This document shows, in pieces, positions 26,477 through 35,322 of a stretch of 64,000 bases of DNA. Source of the DNA: Spirochaeta sp. UBA5339 (GTDB taxonomy: Bacteria; Spirochaetota; Spirochaetia; DSM-2461); assembly GCA_002408085.1 (NCBI GenBank), contig DHQL01000013.1, positions 1 to 64,000 on the forward strand. Reading direction: 5' to 3'. Below the pieces are notes generated by a model that did no database searches, had not been told where the DNA came from, and worked only from the letters and a program-made list of their open reading frames with translations. The translations under genes were made by a program, and so were the position numbers. Every line of letters begins with the position of its first letter. The stretch's first letter is position 1.

Positions 26477-28195
26477 ATGAAGGATAAAACAGACGGCCGC
26501 AGGCTTCTCAGTGAGGTGCAGGTCACATTCATTCTCATCACGGCCCTGACCATTGCCGTTGTCGAAATCTTTCTTATCCTGGCAGTGTACCGGAAGATGG
26601 ACCGGGAATACAGGGAGAATGCCCTGGCCGCATCTGAAGAGATCAAGGAGCTGATGCTGATCCCCCTGTACAATGTGGACGATGAGCAGGCCGGACATAT
26701 CGGGGAGGCACTGCTTTCATCTGGCCGAATCAGCGGTATTGTACTGGAGTCCGATGTATCCGGGATCATCCTGGATAAACACCTTGACCCGGACCACCTG
26801 AATACTATGGTGATAAAGAAAAAACTCCGGTACAGGGGCTTCGATTTGGGGAACCTTGAGCTTCATTTCAGCAATCATACAGTGATGGAAACCATACAAA
26901 GCCTGATCACTCTATCCATAGCGGTCATCGTTACGGTTGTGTTCATTGTTCTTGTATTATACCGGATCATTCTAAAATGGAGAATTCAGGACTCTCTCAA
27001 GAGCATTATGAGCGGTTTTGAGGCGATCCGGATGGGCGATTGGAATATCACTCTGGATCATACGGTGTATAGGGATGTGAACCAGTTGGTCGAACTGGTA
27101 AACGGTATGGCTGCCAGCATCCGTGAAAAAAACAGGGCATTGGTCCGTATCAATCGTAATCTGGAAGATCTGGTTTCTGAACGTACCAGAGAGCTGGAGA
27201 AGTCTTTGAGTGAATTGAAAAGAGCTCAGGCCCATCTTGTTGAATCTGAAAAACTCGGACTCCTGGGACAGCTGTCTGCCGGAATAGCCCATGAGCTGAA
27301 TACCCCCCTGGGAGCCATTCAGTCCTCAACCGGATCTGTCCTCCACTATCTTGAGCACCAGGCGGCCGTGGACCAGGCGCTTTTAATGGATCTGACGGGT
27401 CCTGAGAAGAGGGCCTTTCTCTCACTGCAGGAGTACTGCCAAAAGACTCATCCCCGTAACGAGTTCCATTGGAAGAAAAAGAGGGAGATCAGAAAAACAC
27501 TGGAAGACAGGGGCATCGCCGGAGCCAAGGTTCTTTCGGGGCTGTTGGTGGAACTGAGGATCGAGCCGGATCATTCCGCGGTTCTTCCCATCCTCGGTGG
27601 TGACAGGGCCGAGGAAATTCTCCGTCTTCTGGAGGGGAATTATCTGATGGCCAGGATGATTTCCATCGTAGATATGGCGGTTAAAAGAGCCGGGAGAGTC
27701 GTTTCCGCCCTCCGGTCCTATCTCTCACAGGAGTCTCAGCGGGAGAATGTGGAGGTAAATGTAAACGATGACCTTGAACAGGTCCTTATGCTGATGCACA
27801 ACCAGCTGAAACACGGCGTTACCGTTGAAAAAGAATATTCAGAAGCCAGGCTGATCGGTACATCCGATGAGTTGTCCCGGGTATGGATCAACCTGATTCG
27901 TAATGGTATACAGGCCATGGACTATCGGGGCACATTGAAGATAAAGACAGAAACCAGGGATCACAGAGTCTATGTGAGCATCGTTGACAGCGGACACGGT
28001 ATCCCTGCGGAGATCCGGGATAGGGTGTTTGATCCCTTTTTTACGACGAAAATCAGCGGAGAAGGGATGGGCCTGGGGCTCGACATCTGTAAAAAGACCA
28101 TAGAGTCCCTGGGCGGAACTATAACCTTTGAATCACGACCCGGAAGAACCGAATTTCTGGTGATCCTTCCTGTGGAAGGCGGAGGGAAGAATTGA
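26477..28195 (+). CDS. Membrane sensor histidine kinase
   Basis: A 572-residue kinase. Membrane segments are at about 15-40 and 140-163, with a roughly 100-residue periplasmic sensor between them. A HAMP-like linker follows (SIMSGFEAIRMGDWNI). The phosphoacceptor box is AGIAHELNTPLGAI near residue 273, with a long insertion before the ATPase domain. HATPase motifs are the N box WINLIRNGIQAM, then DSGHGI and MGLGLDICKK. It phosphorylates the downstream REC/HD-GYP protein, whose start overlaps its stop by four bases. An alcohol-dehydrogenase-like leader precedes it. The signal is unknown. Confidence 0.85.
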   Translation: MKDKTDGRRLLSEVQVTFILITALTIAVVEIFLILAVYRKMDREYRENALAASEEIKELMLIPLYNVDDEQAGHIGEALLSSGRISGIVLESDVSGIILDKHLDPDHLNTMVIKKKLRYRGFDLGNLELHFSNHTVMETIQSLITLSIAVIVTVVFIVLVLYRIILKWRIQDSLKSIMSGFEAIRMGDWNITLDHTVYRDVNQLVELVNGMAASIREKNRALVRINRNLEDLVSERTRELEKSLSELKRAQAHLVESEKLGLLGQLSAGIAHELNTPLGAIQSSTGSVLHYLEHQAAVDQALLMDLTGPEKRAFLSLQEYCQKTHPRNEFHWKKKREIRKTLEDRGIAGAKVLSGLLVELRIEPDHSAVLPILGGDRAEEILRLLEGNYLMARMISIVDMAVKRAGRVVSALRSYLSQESQRENVEVNVNDDLEQVLMLMHNQLKHGVTVEKEYSEARLIGTSDELSRVWINLIRNGIQAMDYRGTLKIKTETRDHRVYVSIVDSGHGIPAEIRDRVFDPFFTTKISGEGMGLGLDICKKTIESLGGTITFESRPGRTEFLVILPVEGGGKN

Positions 28196-29226
28196 GTCAG
28201 GAATATTTGATTTGCGTGGATGATGAGATAATGCTGCTGGACAGTCTGAAGCAGGAGCTGAGACAGGAGCAGTTCTTCCATGAACTGGAAATCGAGACCG
28301 TTGACAGCGGGGAAAAAGCCCTTGCCATAATCCATGAAATTGAGTCGGATGGAGATGAGGTACCCATTGTGATCTCCGACCAGCGTATGCCCAATATGAC
28401 TGGAGATGCCCTTTTTCTGGAGCTCCAGAAAGATCGTCCCCATATCAATAAAATTCTGCTCACAGGATATTCGGATCTGGAAGCGGTGGTCCGCCTGGTC
28501 AATCAAAACGCCCTCTACCGCTACATAGAAAAACCCTGGGACAGTCATGATCTGAGGCTGACCATCAGGGAAGCCGTCCTCTCCTACCGTCACCGCAAGC
28601 TGATTCAGCTGCAGAACCAGAAGATTGAAAAGATAACTCAGGCAATGGTTTCCTGTCTGGAGAACGCAAACTTCTACTATGACGAGGACACGGGACATCA
28701 TATTCAAAGAATGGCAGTCCTCTCTGAATACATAGCCGGACTGGCGGGCTGCGATGAGTATTTCTGTGAGCAGATCCGGCTCTACGCGCCGCTCCATGAT
28801 GTGGGAAAGGTCGGCATAGACAAGAGTATCCTGACCAAGCCCGGCAAGCTGACGGAGCAGGAGTACAAGAAGATACAGGAGCATGTTTCCATAGGCGCCC
28901 GTATCCTTGGAGACTCCGCCATCGATCAGGTGGCTAAGAACATCGTGCTCTATCATCATGAAAAGTGGAACGGGACAGGTTACCAGAATGGACTTTCCGG
29001 GGAAGATATTCCCATAGAAGCCCGCATTGTGTCTCTCGCCGATGTTTTTGATGCCCTGACCAGCCGCCGGGTTTATAAACCGGCTTATACAGTTGAAGAT
29101 GCCCTGAGAATTGTTGAAAAAGAGAGAGGGGAAAGCTTTGATCCCCGGCTGGCGGACCTGTTTCTGAGGGAGATCCGCTGCCAGGATGATCTAAAGAGAA
29201 AAATTTTTGACATGAGCGACCTATAG
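28192..29226 (+). CDS. Response regulator with HD-GYP c-di-GMP phosphodiesterase domain
   Basis: A 344-residue protein. Residues 1-125 are a receiver domain with phosphoacceptor Asp in VISDQRMPN (residue about 63), lysine in YRYIEKPWD and acidic pair ICVDDE at the start. Residues about 160-340 are an HD-GYP domain: HHIQRMAVLSEY, HDVGKVGIDK, then YHHEKWNGTGY with the GYP triad reading GYQ rather than GYP. Such enzymes hydrolyse c-di-GMP to pGpG or GMP. The start is TTG overlapping the kinase stop (ggagg upstream). Output is therefore probably c-di-GMP turnover under kinase control; the GYQ variant should be noted. Confidence 0.8.
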   Translation: MSQEYLICVDDEIMLLDSLKQELRQEQFFHELEIETVDSGEKALAIIHEIESDGDEVPIVISDQRMPNMTGDALFLELQKDRPHINKILLTGYSDLEAVVRLVNQNALYRYIEKPWDSHDLRLTIREAVLSYRHRKLIQLQNQKIEKITQAMVSCLENANFYYDEDTGHHIQRMAVLSEYIAGLAGCDEYFCEQIRLYAPLHDVGKVGIDKSILTKPGKLTEQEYKKIQEHVSIGARILGDSAIDQVAKNIVLYHHEKWNGTGYQNGLSGEDIPIEARIVSLADVFDALTSRRVYKPAYTVEDALRIVEKERGESFDPRLADLFLREIRCQDDLKRKIFDMSDL

Positions 29227-29380
29227 AAGGCCCGGCCTTCAGCATCTTTTGTATGGAGTGGAACACCCCTTTTCCGGGCATCCTACACAAGGGAAATGAC
29301 CTGGAAGTTATGAAGGAGTTTTATCAGAAATACTTCAACATGAAGTCCATGAAAAATACGTATATCTGAAAACGGATTGA
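29226..29380 (+). pseudogene. Frameshifted C-terminal gene remnant
   Basis: Two frames join to give a plausible C-terminus: FCMEWNTPFPGILHKGNDLE, then VMKEFYQKYF, then after a one-base shift HEVHEKYVYLKTD and a TGA at 29378. It has no start with an SD and follows the HD-GYP stop directly. It is a leftover tail, family not recognised, and it fills most of the gap before the Crp gene. Confidence 0.35.
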
Positions 29381-29406
29381 GATAAGTGCATAGTAGGGAC
29401 ATACGC

Positions 29407-29997
29407 ATGAGTAAGAGTATTAAGGAATTTCTGACCGATGTTTTCAATGAGTATGCAGATATACCTGAAGAGCAGATAAATCTGATCGTACCAAAGGCGA
29501 AGCTTCTGGATATTGGTAAAAACAGCTTATTCCTTAGGCAGGGTGATGAAGTAAACCGTTTCGGGCTGATAAAAGAGGGATTGTTCAGGATATACTGCAA
29601 TGATCTGTCTGGAGATGAGAAAACCCTGGCATTCAGAGGCACGGGGCAGTTCCTTGCCGGATTTTCACCTTATCTTGAAAACCGGGATATCTGGTATTCC
29701 ATGCAGGCATTGGAGGACAGCCGGGTTATAACTTTCGGTTTTTCAGATTATCAGCAGCTGACAGAACACTGCTGGAATGAACTGATCAAAAACTATGTTA
29801 CCAGGCTTTTTATTGAGAAGGAAGAAAGAGAACGTTCTCTGCTTCTTGATGATGCTTCCACACGGTACCTGAATTTCATTGAAGCTCACCCCGGGTACGA
29901 GAGTCGAATCTCTCAGTATCACATAGCCTCGTACATAGGAATTACTCCTGTCTCACTAAGCAGAATCAGATCCAGAATGAAAAAGACAAGACATTAA
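29407..29997 (+). CDS. Crp/Fnr-family transcriptional regulator
   Basis: A 196-residue regulator. Residues about 15-120 form a cyclic-nucleotide-binding-like jelly roll (FLRQGDEVNRFGLIKEGLFR, then RGTGQFLAGFSPYLE). The C-terminal winged helix ends HIASYIGITPVSLSRIRSRM, where SLSRIR is the recognition helix. No FNR-type cysteine cluster is present. I chose ATG 29407; an upstream GTG at 29386 has no clear SD. It precedes an epimerase-like gene that it may control. Confidence 0.8.
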   Translation: MSKSIKEFLTDVFNEYADIPEEQINLIVPKAKLLDIGKNSLFLRQGDEVNRFGLIKEGLFRIYCNDLSGDEKTLAFRGTGQFLAGFSPYLENRDIWYSMQALEDSRVITFGFSDYQQLTEHCWNELIKNYVTRLFIEKEERERSLLLDDASTRYLNFIEAHPGYESRISQYHIASYIGITPVSLSRIRSRMKKTRH

Positions 29998-30012
29998 CAT
30001 AGGATAATTACA

Positions 30013-30063
30013 TGTCCTGAACTGTCCTGTATTGTTCTTCCAATAACAGTTTTGGAGGACAGT
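30013..30063 (+). promoter_or_regulatory. Inverted repeat that can occlude the ribosome site
   Basis: ACTGTCCT (30021-30028) pairs perfectly with AGGACAGT (30056-30063), and a second TGTCCT lies at 30013-30018. The right arm covers the ggagg SD and runs up to the ATG at 30064. The loop is 27 nt. A translational-control leader is possible; chance is not excluded. Confidence 0.35.
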
Positions 30064-31044
30064 ATGTCTAAAGCATTTGTAACAGGAGCTGCCGGTTTTC
30101 TGGGAGCTAATCTGGTAAGAGAACTTCTTGAGCAGGGCTGGGAGGTTACGGCGTTTCATCTTCCCTCAGAGAATCTGGCAAATTTAAAAGGATTGAATAT
30201 CCGTCTCGCCGAAGGAGATATCCTGGACTATGAATCCCTTCTCAGGGCCATTCCCGAAGACCGGGATCTAGTGGTCTTCCATATTGCCGGAGACACCAGC
30301 ATGTGGAAGAAAAATGCAGAACGGCAGTACAGGATCAATGTACTGGGTACCGCAAATGCAGCCGAAGCTGCCCTTGAACGGGGAGTGAAGAGGCTTGTTT
30401 TTACCTCTTCTATATCTGCCTATGGATACCACAGTGAACGGATTGATGAGGATACCCCTTCCAATGCCCTTACATGCAAAATGAACTACAACAGAACGAA
30501 ATACCTGGCAGAGCAGGAAATCCGCAAGCAGGTGAAACGGGGGCTGGATGCCGTGATATTGAATCCCTGCAATATGATGGGACCCTTTGACAGCAAGGGA
30601 TGGTCAACTCTTATCAAAAGTGTCATTGACGAGAGAGTTCCTGCAGTTACTCTGGGAGTCGGCACCTTTGCTCATGTACGGTATGTGGCTCAGGCTCATA
30701 TAAAGGCTGCTGAAGCGGGACGCTGTGGTGAGAACTATTTAATTGGCGGCGAAGAGATCGTATTCAGGGATATCTACAGAGAGATTAATAAGATGCTGGG
30801 TAAAAACATGAACCTGAGAACCGTGCCTGCTCCTGTCTTCCGAATGGCAATGTACATGATAAGGATCAAGGCCTTTCTTAATAGAGAAGAACCGATTTTA
30901 ACATACCCCAGGTTCAAAAGGCTTACAGGGCATATCCGCTGCAATGATGCTAAAGCACGGAAGGAGCTCTTATTCCGGACATCCGGCATAGAAGAGATGC
31001 TCCATGACTCCTGGAGATGGCTTGAAAAGGAAGGCCTTGTTTGA
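30064..31044 (+). CDS. NAD-dependent epimerase/dehydratase (extended SDR)
   Basis: A 326-residue soluble enzyme. The N-terminal MSKAFVTGAAGFLGANLVRE is the GxxGxxG nucleotide-binding site, and YNRTKYLAEQ near residue 140 carries the YxxxK catalytic pair, with the serine in TSSISAYG. Sequence resembles dihydroflavonol-4-reductase-like extended SDRs (VVFHIAGDTSMW). It likely uses NADP(H) or NAD(H) on a sugar or small ketone; the substrate is not assignable. The ATG has ggagg upstream. The next gene overlaps its stop by four bases. Confidence 0.8.
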   Translation: MSKAFVTGAAGFLGANLVRELLEQGWEVTAFHLPSENLANLKGLNIRLAEGDILDYESLLRAIPEDRDLVVFHIAGDTSMWKKNAERQYRINVLGTANAAEAALERGVKRLVFTSSISAYGYHSERIDEDTPSNALTCKMNYNRTKYLAEQEIRKQVKRGLDAVILNPCNMMGPFDSKGWSTLIKSVIDERVPAVTLGVGTFAHVRYVAQAHIKAAEAGRCGENYLIGGEEIVFRDIYREINKMLGKNMNLRTVPAPVFRMAMYMIRIKAFLNREEPILTYPRFKRLTGHIRCNDAKARKELLFRTSGIEEMLHDSWRWLEKEGLV

Positions 31045-31742
31045 GAATTATGGATAGGAAGATTGGTTATGTCGAAGTAGATGAAGAGCCTCTTCATCAG
31101 GAAATATTCAGAAACAGGGAATTCCGAGTTTACCGGGCAGTACTGAAACCGGGTGTAGCAACAGATTATCACAGGCATTCAAAGAATACAGTATATGCCG
31201 CCCTTCAGGGGGGCAGGATCACTACAGAGAAAATGAAGGGAACGCCGGCCTGCCCGACGGTTCTGTCGAAGAGTTTATCATTATCAAAACGTTTGAAACT
31301 TATTGTTCAAAAGATATTTCAAAACTCCATAGAGATTGAAAACGGCTTTGTGTTCTATATGCCCAGCAGGGATTTTCCAGTTATTCACAGGGCTGTCGCC
31401 TCTGTATCAAACAGTAGAAATATGGAGCTGCTGGGTATTGAAATTCTATGCTCAAACAGCCCGGTTAAAGGGGACAAAGAGTGTTCCGGAAAGATCGAAA
31501 TTGAAACCGATGAAATCCGGATCAGCCGTTTGGTTATTAAGACAGAGAATGGACTTGATGGGGGGGATATTTATGGAAAGGGGGTGATTCTGGTTTTATC
31601 CGGCACTCTGGAAGTCAGGGCAAATGGTAATTCAAAATCAAAAAATACCGGTGATATAGTTGAAATTGACTGGCCCTTCTCAGGGGGGATTGAAAATACC
31701 GGAGAACAGGATGCTGAACTATTGTATATCTCCGGGAAATGA
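31041..31742 (+). CDS. Cupin-like protein
   Basis: A 233-residue protein. Residues about 30-70 (EFRVYRAVLKPGVATDYHRH then NTVYAALQGG) look like a cupin with an H-x-H metal pair, and residues about 185-225 (GVILVLSGTLEVRANGN) form a second beta-barrel-like motif. It starts with TTG overlapping the SDR stop by four bases, with ggaagg six bases upstream; an in-frame ATG at 31050 is too far from an SD. Enzyme or binding role unclear; it probably acts with the SDR. Confidence 0.55.
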   Translation: MRIMDRKIGYVEVDEEPLHQEIFRNREFRVYRAVLKPGVATDYHRHSKNTVYAALQGGRITTEKMKGTPACPTVLSKSLSLSKRLKLIVQKIFQNSIEIENGFVFYMPSRDFPVIHRAVASVSNSRNMELLGIEILCSNSPVKGDKECSGKIEIETDEIRISRLVIKTENGLDGGDIYGKGVILVLSGTLEVRANGNSKSKNTGDIVEIDWPFSGGIENTGEQDAELLYISGK

Positions 31743-31772
31743 TCCATCCGCCCTGACGGGACTTTGCAGAAC

Positions 31773-33308
31773 TTATATGGGTTTCCGGGCTATGATAATC
31801 ATATTAGTGGGGGGATAGCTTAAGGGCGTCAGGTCCTCAGTGTAGAGGGAGGCCTTTCCCATAAACCGGTTCTCCATAATCCAGGGGTTTGTAAAGACCG
31901 AAGACCTGCTGTCCACAGTAAACCCCGCCTCTTCCAGGGCCTCTTTCCACTCGGAGAAACTCCAGAAACAGAAACGCTCATGCATCTCGCTGAGCCAGTT
32001 GTCTTTATAGTCCTTGGTCAGAAGGAACTCCGAGGCGTCTTCCATTTTTAATTCAACATAGTCGCGGTCCTTCCGGGTGATGATCTTATGGGGGACCTTA
32101 TAGCCTTCTTCCTTTCTGAAGTCCTGGGCAAACTGCCTGAAAAGGTCAAAGGTACTGAGGCTGTGAAGTCCCTCCCTGTCCGGTCTGCCGTCATTTTTGT
32201 TCAGGTCCATCAGAACCCTTCGGTCCTTCTCTTCGGGGCCGATCACATCCCGGTTGATCCAGATGCCACCGGGAAGAAGCTCATCATAGCGGTTTCTGAT
32301 AAACTGCAGCAGGTCTTTATGGGAGCTGTAGGACTCAATCTCATGGGTCAGAGAACTTGAGTGGATGGTATTCATTGAGGCGGGCGGAAAGACCAGTCCC
32401 GTAACCGCATTCTTCTGGGAGAACCAGATGTTCGGGTTCTTGAATTCCCCGTTGCTCTTTCTCTGATTACATATGTCATGGAGCTGCCTGGTCAGTTCGA
32501 TGCCGAAAAAGTCCGACTCGCTCAGCTGTGGGGATTCTGAGGCAAACTTCAGCCAGCTTCCCGTGGCGCATCCGATGTCGCCGACTCTTCCGGCCTGAAC
32601 ATAGGGAGCCACATCCCTCCATTTGATATGGGTATTTTCATCCATCTGCCTGACATAGCTGGCATAATCCCTGGTATCGGTGATATCTCCGTCGTCCGAG
32701 GCGATGGGATCGGCAAAGAGGAAGCGGATTTTCTTTCCCAGGCTGTACCGGGTCAGAATTCTGTAGGATGAGGGATGGATGGCATCAAGGAGTTTTTTGC
32801 TGGAGGACCAGTTCTCATCTGCGGCGATCATCTCGATCATCTCCCAGGGGGATATTACCGGGGGCTGCTCCGTCCGCTCAGCCCCGTAGACCTGGTATCC
32901 CAGCTCTTCATAGAGGCTGCCTACTTCCGTTGAACAGGCTACGATGCAGTTCTCCGGGGAGAGGGAGATATTCCCGTCTGCCTGATGGATAATGCTCTTG
33001 ATAGTAAAGGAGGCAAAGTCCCTGCGGACTCCCACATCGGTTACAGGGAAGCAGTACACAGGAACCGAAAGGTCATGGGAAAACTCCTGAATTGCCATGG
33101 CCCTGTGGGCATAGGAGAGGGGATTGCGCCGGGTTCCTTCATGGTTGGCGGAGGTGACTGCAAAGATGATTCCCTGGATCTTCCCTGAGGGGAGGGGAAT
33201 GCCCTTTCTGTCGGTTTCCGATTCCAGGCTGGAGTGGATGAAACGGAAGAGATACTGAAACTGGAAGTTGCTTACAATATGGTGACGGCCGGGGATAAGA
33301 ATATACAT
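31773..33308 (-). CDS. Nucleotidyltransferase-like / SAM-methyltransferase fusion
   Basis: A 511-residue protein. The N-terminal 170 residues (MYILIPGRHHIVSNFQFQYL, then EGTRRNPLSYAHRAMAIQEF) resemble the NMN-adenylyltransferase-type fold, though the HxGH signature reads HHIVSNFQ and may be non-canonical. Residues about 225-350 carry a methyltransferase: VGDIGCATGSWLKFAS is motif I, and later LLPGGIWINRDVI. The start is ATG 33308; an upstream frame overlaps the NAD-kinase gene and is not used. It is the last gene of the NAD cluster, 32 bases after the kinase-like gene. Substrate unknown. Confidence 0.6.
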   Translation of the reverse strand: MYILIPGRHHIVSNFQFQYLFRFIHSSLESETDRKGIPLPSGKIQGIIFAVTSANHEGTRRNPLSYAHRAMAIQEFSHDLSVPVYCFPVTDVGVRRDFASFTIKSIIHQADGNISLSPENCIVACSTEVGSLYEELGYQVYGAERTEQPPVISPWEMIEMIAADENWSSSKKLLDAIHPSSYRILTRYSLGKKIRFLFADPIASDDGDITDTRDYASYVRQMDENTHIKWRDVAPYVQAGRVGDIGCATGSWLKFASESPQLSESDFFGIELTRQLHDICNQRKSNGEFKNPNIWFSQKNAVTGLVFPPASMNTIHSSSLTHEIESYSSHKDLLQFIRNRYDELLPGGIWINRDVIGPEEKDRRVLMDLNKNDGRPDREGLHSLSTFDLFRQFAQDFRKEEGYKVPHKIITRKDRDYVELKMEDASEFLLTKDYKDNWLSEMHERFCFWSFSEWKEALEEAGFTVDSRSSVFTNPWIMENRFMGKASLYTEDLTPLSYPPTNMIIIARKPI

Positions 33309-33340
33309 GGGTCGATTATAGAACGAACCCCCGGATTTGC

Positions 33341-34273
33341 CTATACCGGCTGAAGCACTACCGCCTTGTGGGGCGCAATTCCGATCCGTGCGGTGCTGCC
33401 GCTGGTGAACTCCAGGTAATCCTCCTCCATGCCGTCGCTGAAGATAACACCTGTGTCGCTCATTCCCGATACAATGGTCAGGGGCTGATCTTTCTCCACC
33501 CGGCCGAAGACGATATCCGCACCGGACGAGGGGCTTATGTAGGGTTCCCTCACAGCAAAGCTCAGGTATTCGGCATCCCACTCCCAGGAGGCATCGTCCA
33601 CCGCTGCTTCAGACCCGCTGATCCGGGAGCTGATCCTTGTGGCCCCGGAGATAACACTTTTAAGCCATCCTGTGGACCCCAGTCCCGTGGAGACGATTAT
33701 CCCGCTGGAAGACTGCCTCTCATTCCTGCCTTTGTAGCAAATCTCGTAACGGCTTGAAATATGGCTGCGCTGACCGATGTAAAAATCGTTGACCGCCAGA
33801 AGCTCCTGACCGTCACTGAGGGTCACCCTTCCCAGGGTTATGGTCTTTCTTTTGGACCGGGTGATGATCTGCTCTGTAGAAAGGGATGCCGCCTTATCGG
33901 CGGAGAAGGGTAGGAGGAGGCCGATCCACCTCTCGGGATCGGGGTTGATCCCGATCACAGGCTGATCCTTCAGGTACTTGATGGTGTTGGCCACCAGACC
34001 GTCCTGCCCCAGCACATAGACAATGTCCGAGGGAGAGAAGACAAAGGTGCTCAAATAGGAGCGCTCCACCTGAATCCAGTTTGCCGAAGAAGACAGGTTG
34101 CGGAGTATTCCGTCCTGAATCCTTTTATAGTTGTCATGCTCAGAGAGGTAATCCGAGAAGTCCTGGCCCAGGTGCTCTATATAGAACTTTGCCTGACCCT
34201 GTGTGTTGTATTTTTCCACCAGCTCTTCAAGCCGTGTCTTTCTTGTTACCAGTACAATTCTCGGATCACTCAC
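33341..34273 (-). CDS. NAD-kinase-like protein with altered motifs
   Basis: A 310-residue protein of the NAD(+)/NADH kinase fold. The GGDGT motif is replaced by GQDGLV (residue about 88), the next strand reads VIGINPDPERWIG, the NE pair reads ND (LLAVNDFYIGQRS) and the STPTGST turn reads STGLGSTGW. Those positions bind ATP and NAD, so activity may be changed. The gene is flanked by SPFH, Nudix and methyltransferase genes in one operon, which points to NAD metabolism or NAD-based signalling. Whether it still phosphorylates NAD is an open question. Confidence 0.65.
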   Translation of the reverse strand: MSDPRIVLVTRKTRLEELVEKYNTQGQAKFYIEHLGQDFSDYLSEHDNYKRIQDGILRNLSSSANWIQVERSYLSTFVFSPSDIVYVLGQDGLVANTIKYLKDQPVIGINPDPERWIGLLLPFSADKAASLSTEQIITRSKRKTITLGRVTLSDGQELLAVNDFYIGQRSHISSRYEICYKGRNERQSSSGIIVSTGLGSTGWLKSVISGATRISSRISGSEAAVDDASWEWDAEYLSFAVREPYISPSSGADIVFGRVEKDQPLTIVSGMSDTGVIFSDGMEEDYLEFTSGSTARIGIAPHKAVVLQPV

Positions 34274-34290
34274 TCTCTGCCTCCTGTCTT

Positions 34291-35307
34291 CTACTTTCCC
34301 GCTCCGATGGACCCCAGGGCCTGCATCAGCTCGGGGGTTACATTCAGCTGACCGATGCTGCCGTCATTTTTGGCAAGCTCCCTGAATCCGTCGGCCAGGA
34401 TCTGCACAGGGTTCATGCCGCTGTACTTGACTGTTTCCAGAATGGAGGGATCGATGTCATTGTAGGCCTTCATAAAGGCTGAGATCCTGAAGGCTTCGGC
34501 CTCCCCCTCCTTGCGGATGTTGCTGCTCTTCATGTCCACCACCTTCTGGTTCATCTCTTCCAGGGTAATCTCATTTTCCTTCATCTTCTGCTTCATCTGG
34601 GAGTCGGCCTTGAGCTTCTCCTCCTTTGTCCTGATCTGGCGGGCCTGAATCTCAAGTTCCTTCTCTTCCACCGCAATCCGGGTGTTCAGTTCATTTTCCT
34701 GGATAAGACGTTCCTGTTCTACCGCGGAGTTTCTGCGGCGGTAGATCGCTTCGTCCGCCTCCTGCAGGATCTTTTCTCTGATTCCAGCCTCCAGAGCCCT
34801 GGCTGTTTCGGGATTCGGCTTGAGTGATGTAATCCTCAAGCCCAGAACCTGAAGCCCCATGCGTCCGGCTTCCCCATCCTCCTTCATGGCCGATAGGAGG
34901 GCGTCACTGAGGCTCTTGCCCGAGGCGATAACCTCTTCCATTATCTTGCCGCTAATCTCATTGCGGACCTTGTCCTGGATGATATTTACAAGACGTTCGG
35001 GAAGCTTCAGAAGGTCATCGCTGATATAGCCCTTGCTGTCCACCGAAAGGTTCAGCAGCTCCGCAGTCTTGCGGGGATCACTGATCTGCCAGGTTACCTG
35101 ACCCTGAATGCTGATCTCCTGAAAGTCGCTGCTCAGTTCCTTGAAGATAAAGGACTGCTCCCTGCTCTCCAGAGGGACGACCACAATGGAGGTCCTTGAT
35201 GTGATGTAGTAGAAAGAGAGTCCTCTCCCCTCTGTGATCCTTTCCCCCTTTCTGTACTTCATTATGTACTGGTTGGGTTGTCCCTTGAAAAATCTGATAC
35301 CCATCAT
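34291..35307 (-). CDS. SPFH/band-7 domain protein
   Basis: A 338-residue protein with no clear membrane anchor except a short N-terminal hydrophobic stretch. Residues about 20-180 form a band-7 domain (SREQSFIFKELSSDFQEISI, ITSLKPNPETARALEAGI). Residues about 195-270 are a long charged coiled coil (EEKELEIQARQIRTKEEKLK). SPFH proteins make oligomeric rings or scaffolds at membranes. It follows the Nudix gene by 15 bases with aggaggt as SD, and precedes the kinase-like gene by 17. Its role may be to scaffold the NAD-related partners (inference). Confidence 0.75.
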   Translation of the reverse strand: MMGIRFFKGQPNQYIMKYRKGERITEGRGLSFYYITSRTSIVVVPLESREQSFIFKELSSDFQEISIQGQVTWQISDPRKTAELLNLSVDSKGYISDDLLKLPERLVNIIQDKVRNEISGKIMEEVIASGKSLSDALLSAMKEDGEAGRMGLQVLGLRITSLKPNPETARALEAGIREKILQEADEAIYRRRNSAVEQERLIQENELNTRIAVEEKELEIQARQIRTKEEKLKADSQMKQKMKENEITLEEMNQKVVDMKSSNIRKEGEAEAFRISAFMKAYNDIDPSILETVKYSGMNPVQILADGFRELAKNDGSIGQLNVTPELMQALGSIGAGK

Positions 35308-35322
35308 GGTATACCTCCTGGT

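Noticed and set aside
27970..28959. 329-codon minus-strand frame opposite the kinase/HD-GYP genes
   Set aside because: Antisense to two well-supported genes and without any domain signal.
33309..33581. N-terminal extension of the methyltransferase fusion
   Set aside because: The 91-residue extension overlaps the kinase-like gene in another frame and has an arginine-rich, unstructured sequence. The ATG at 33308 fits the domain start.
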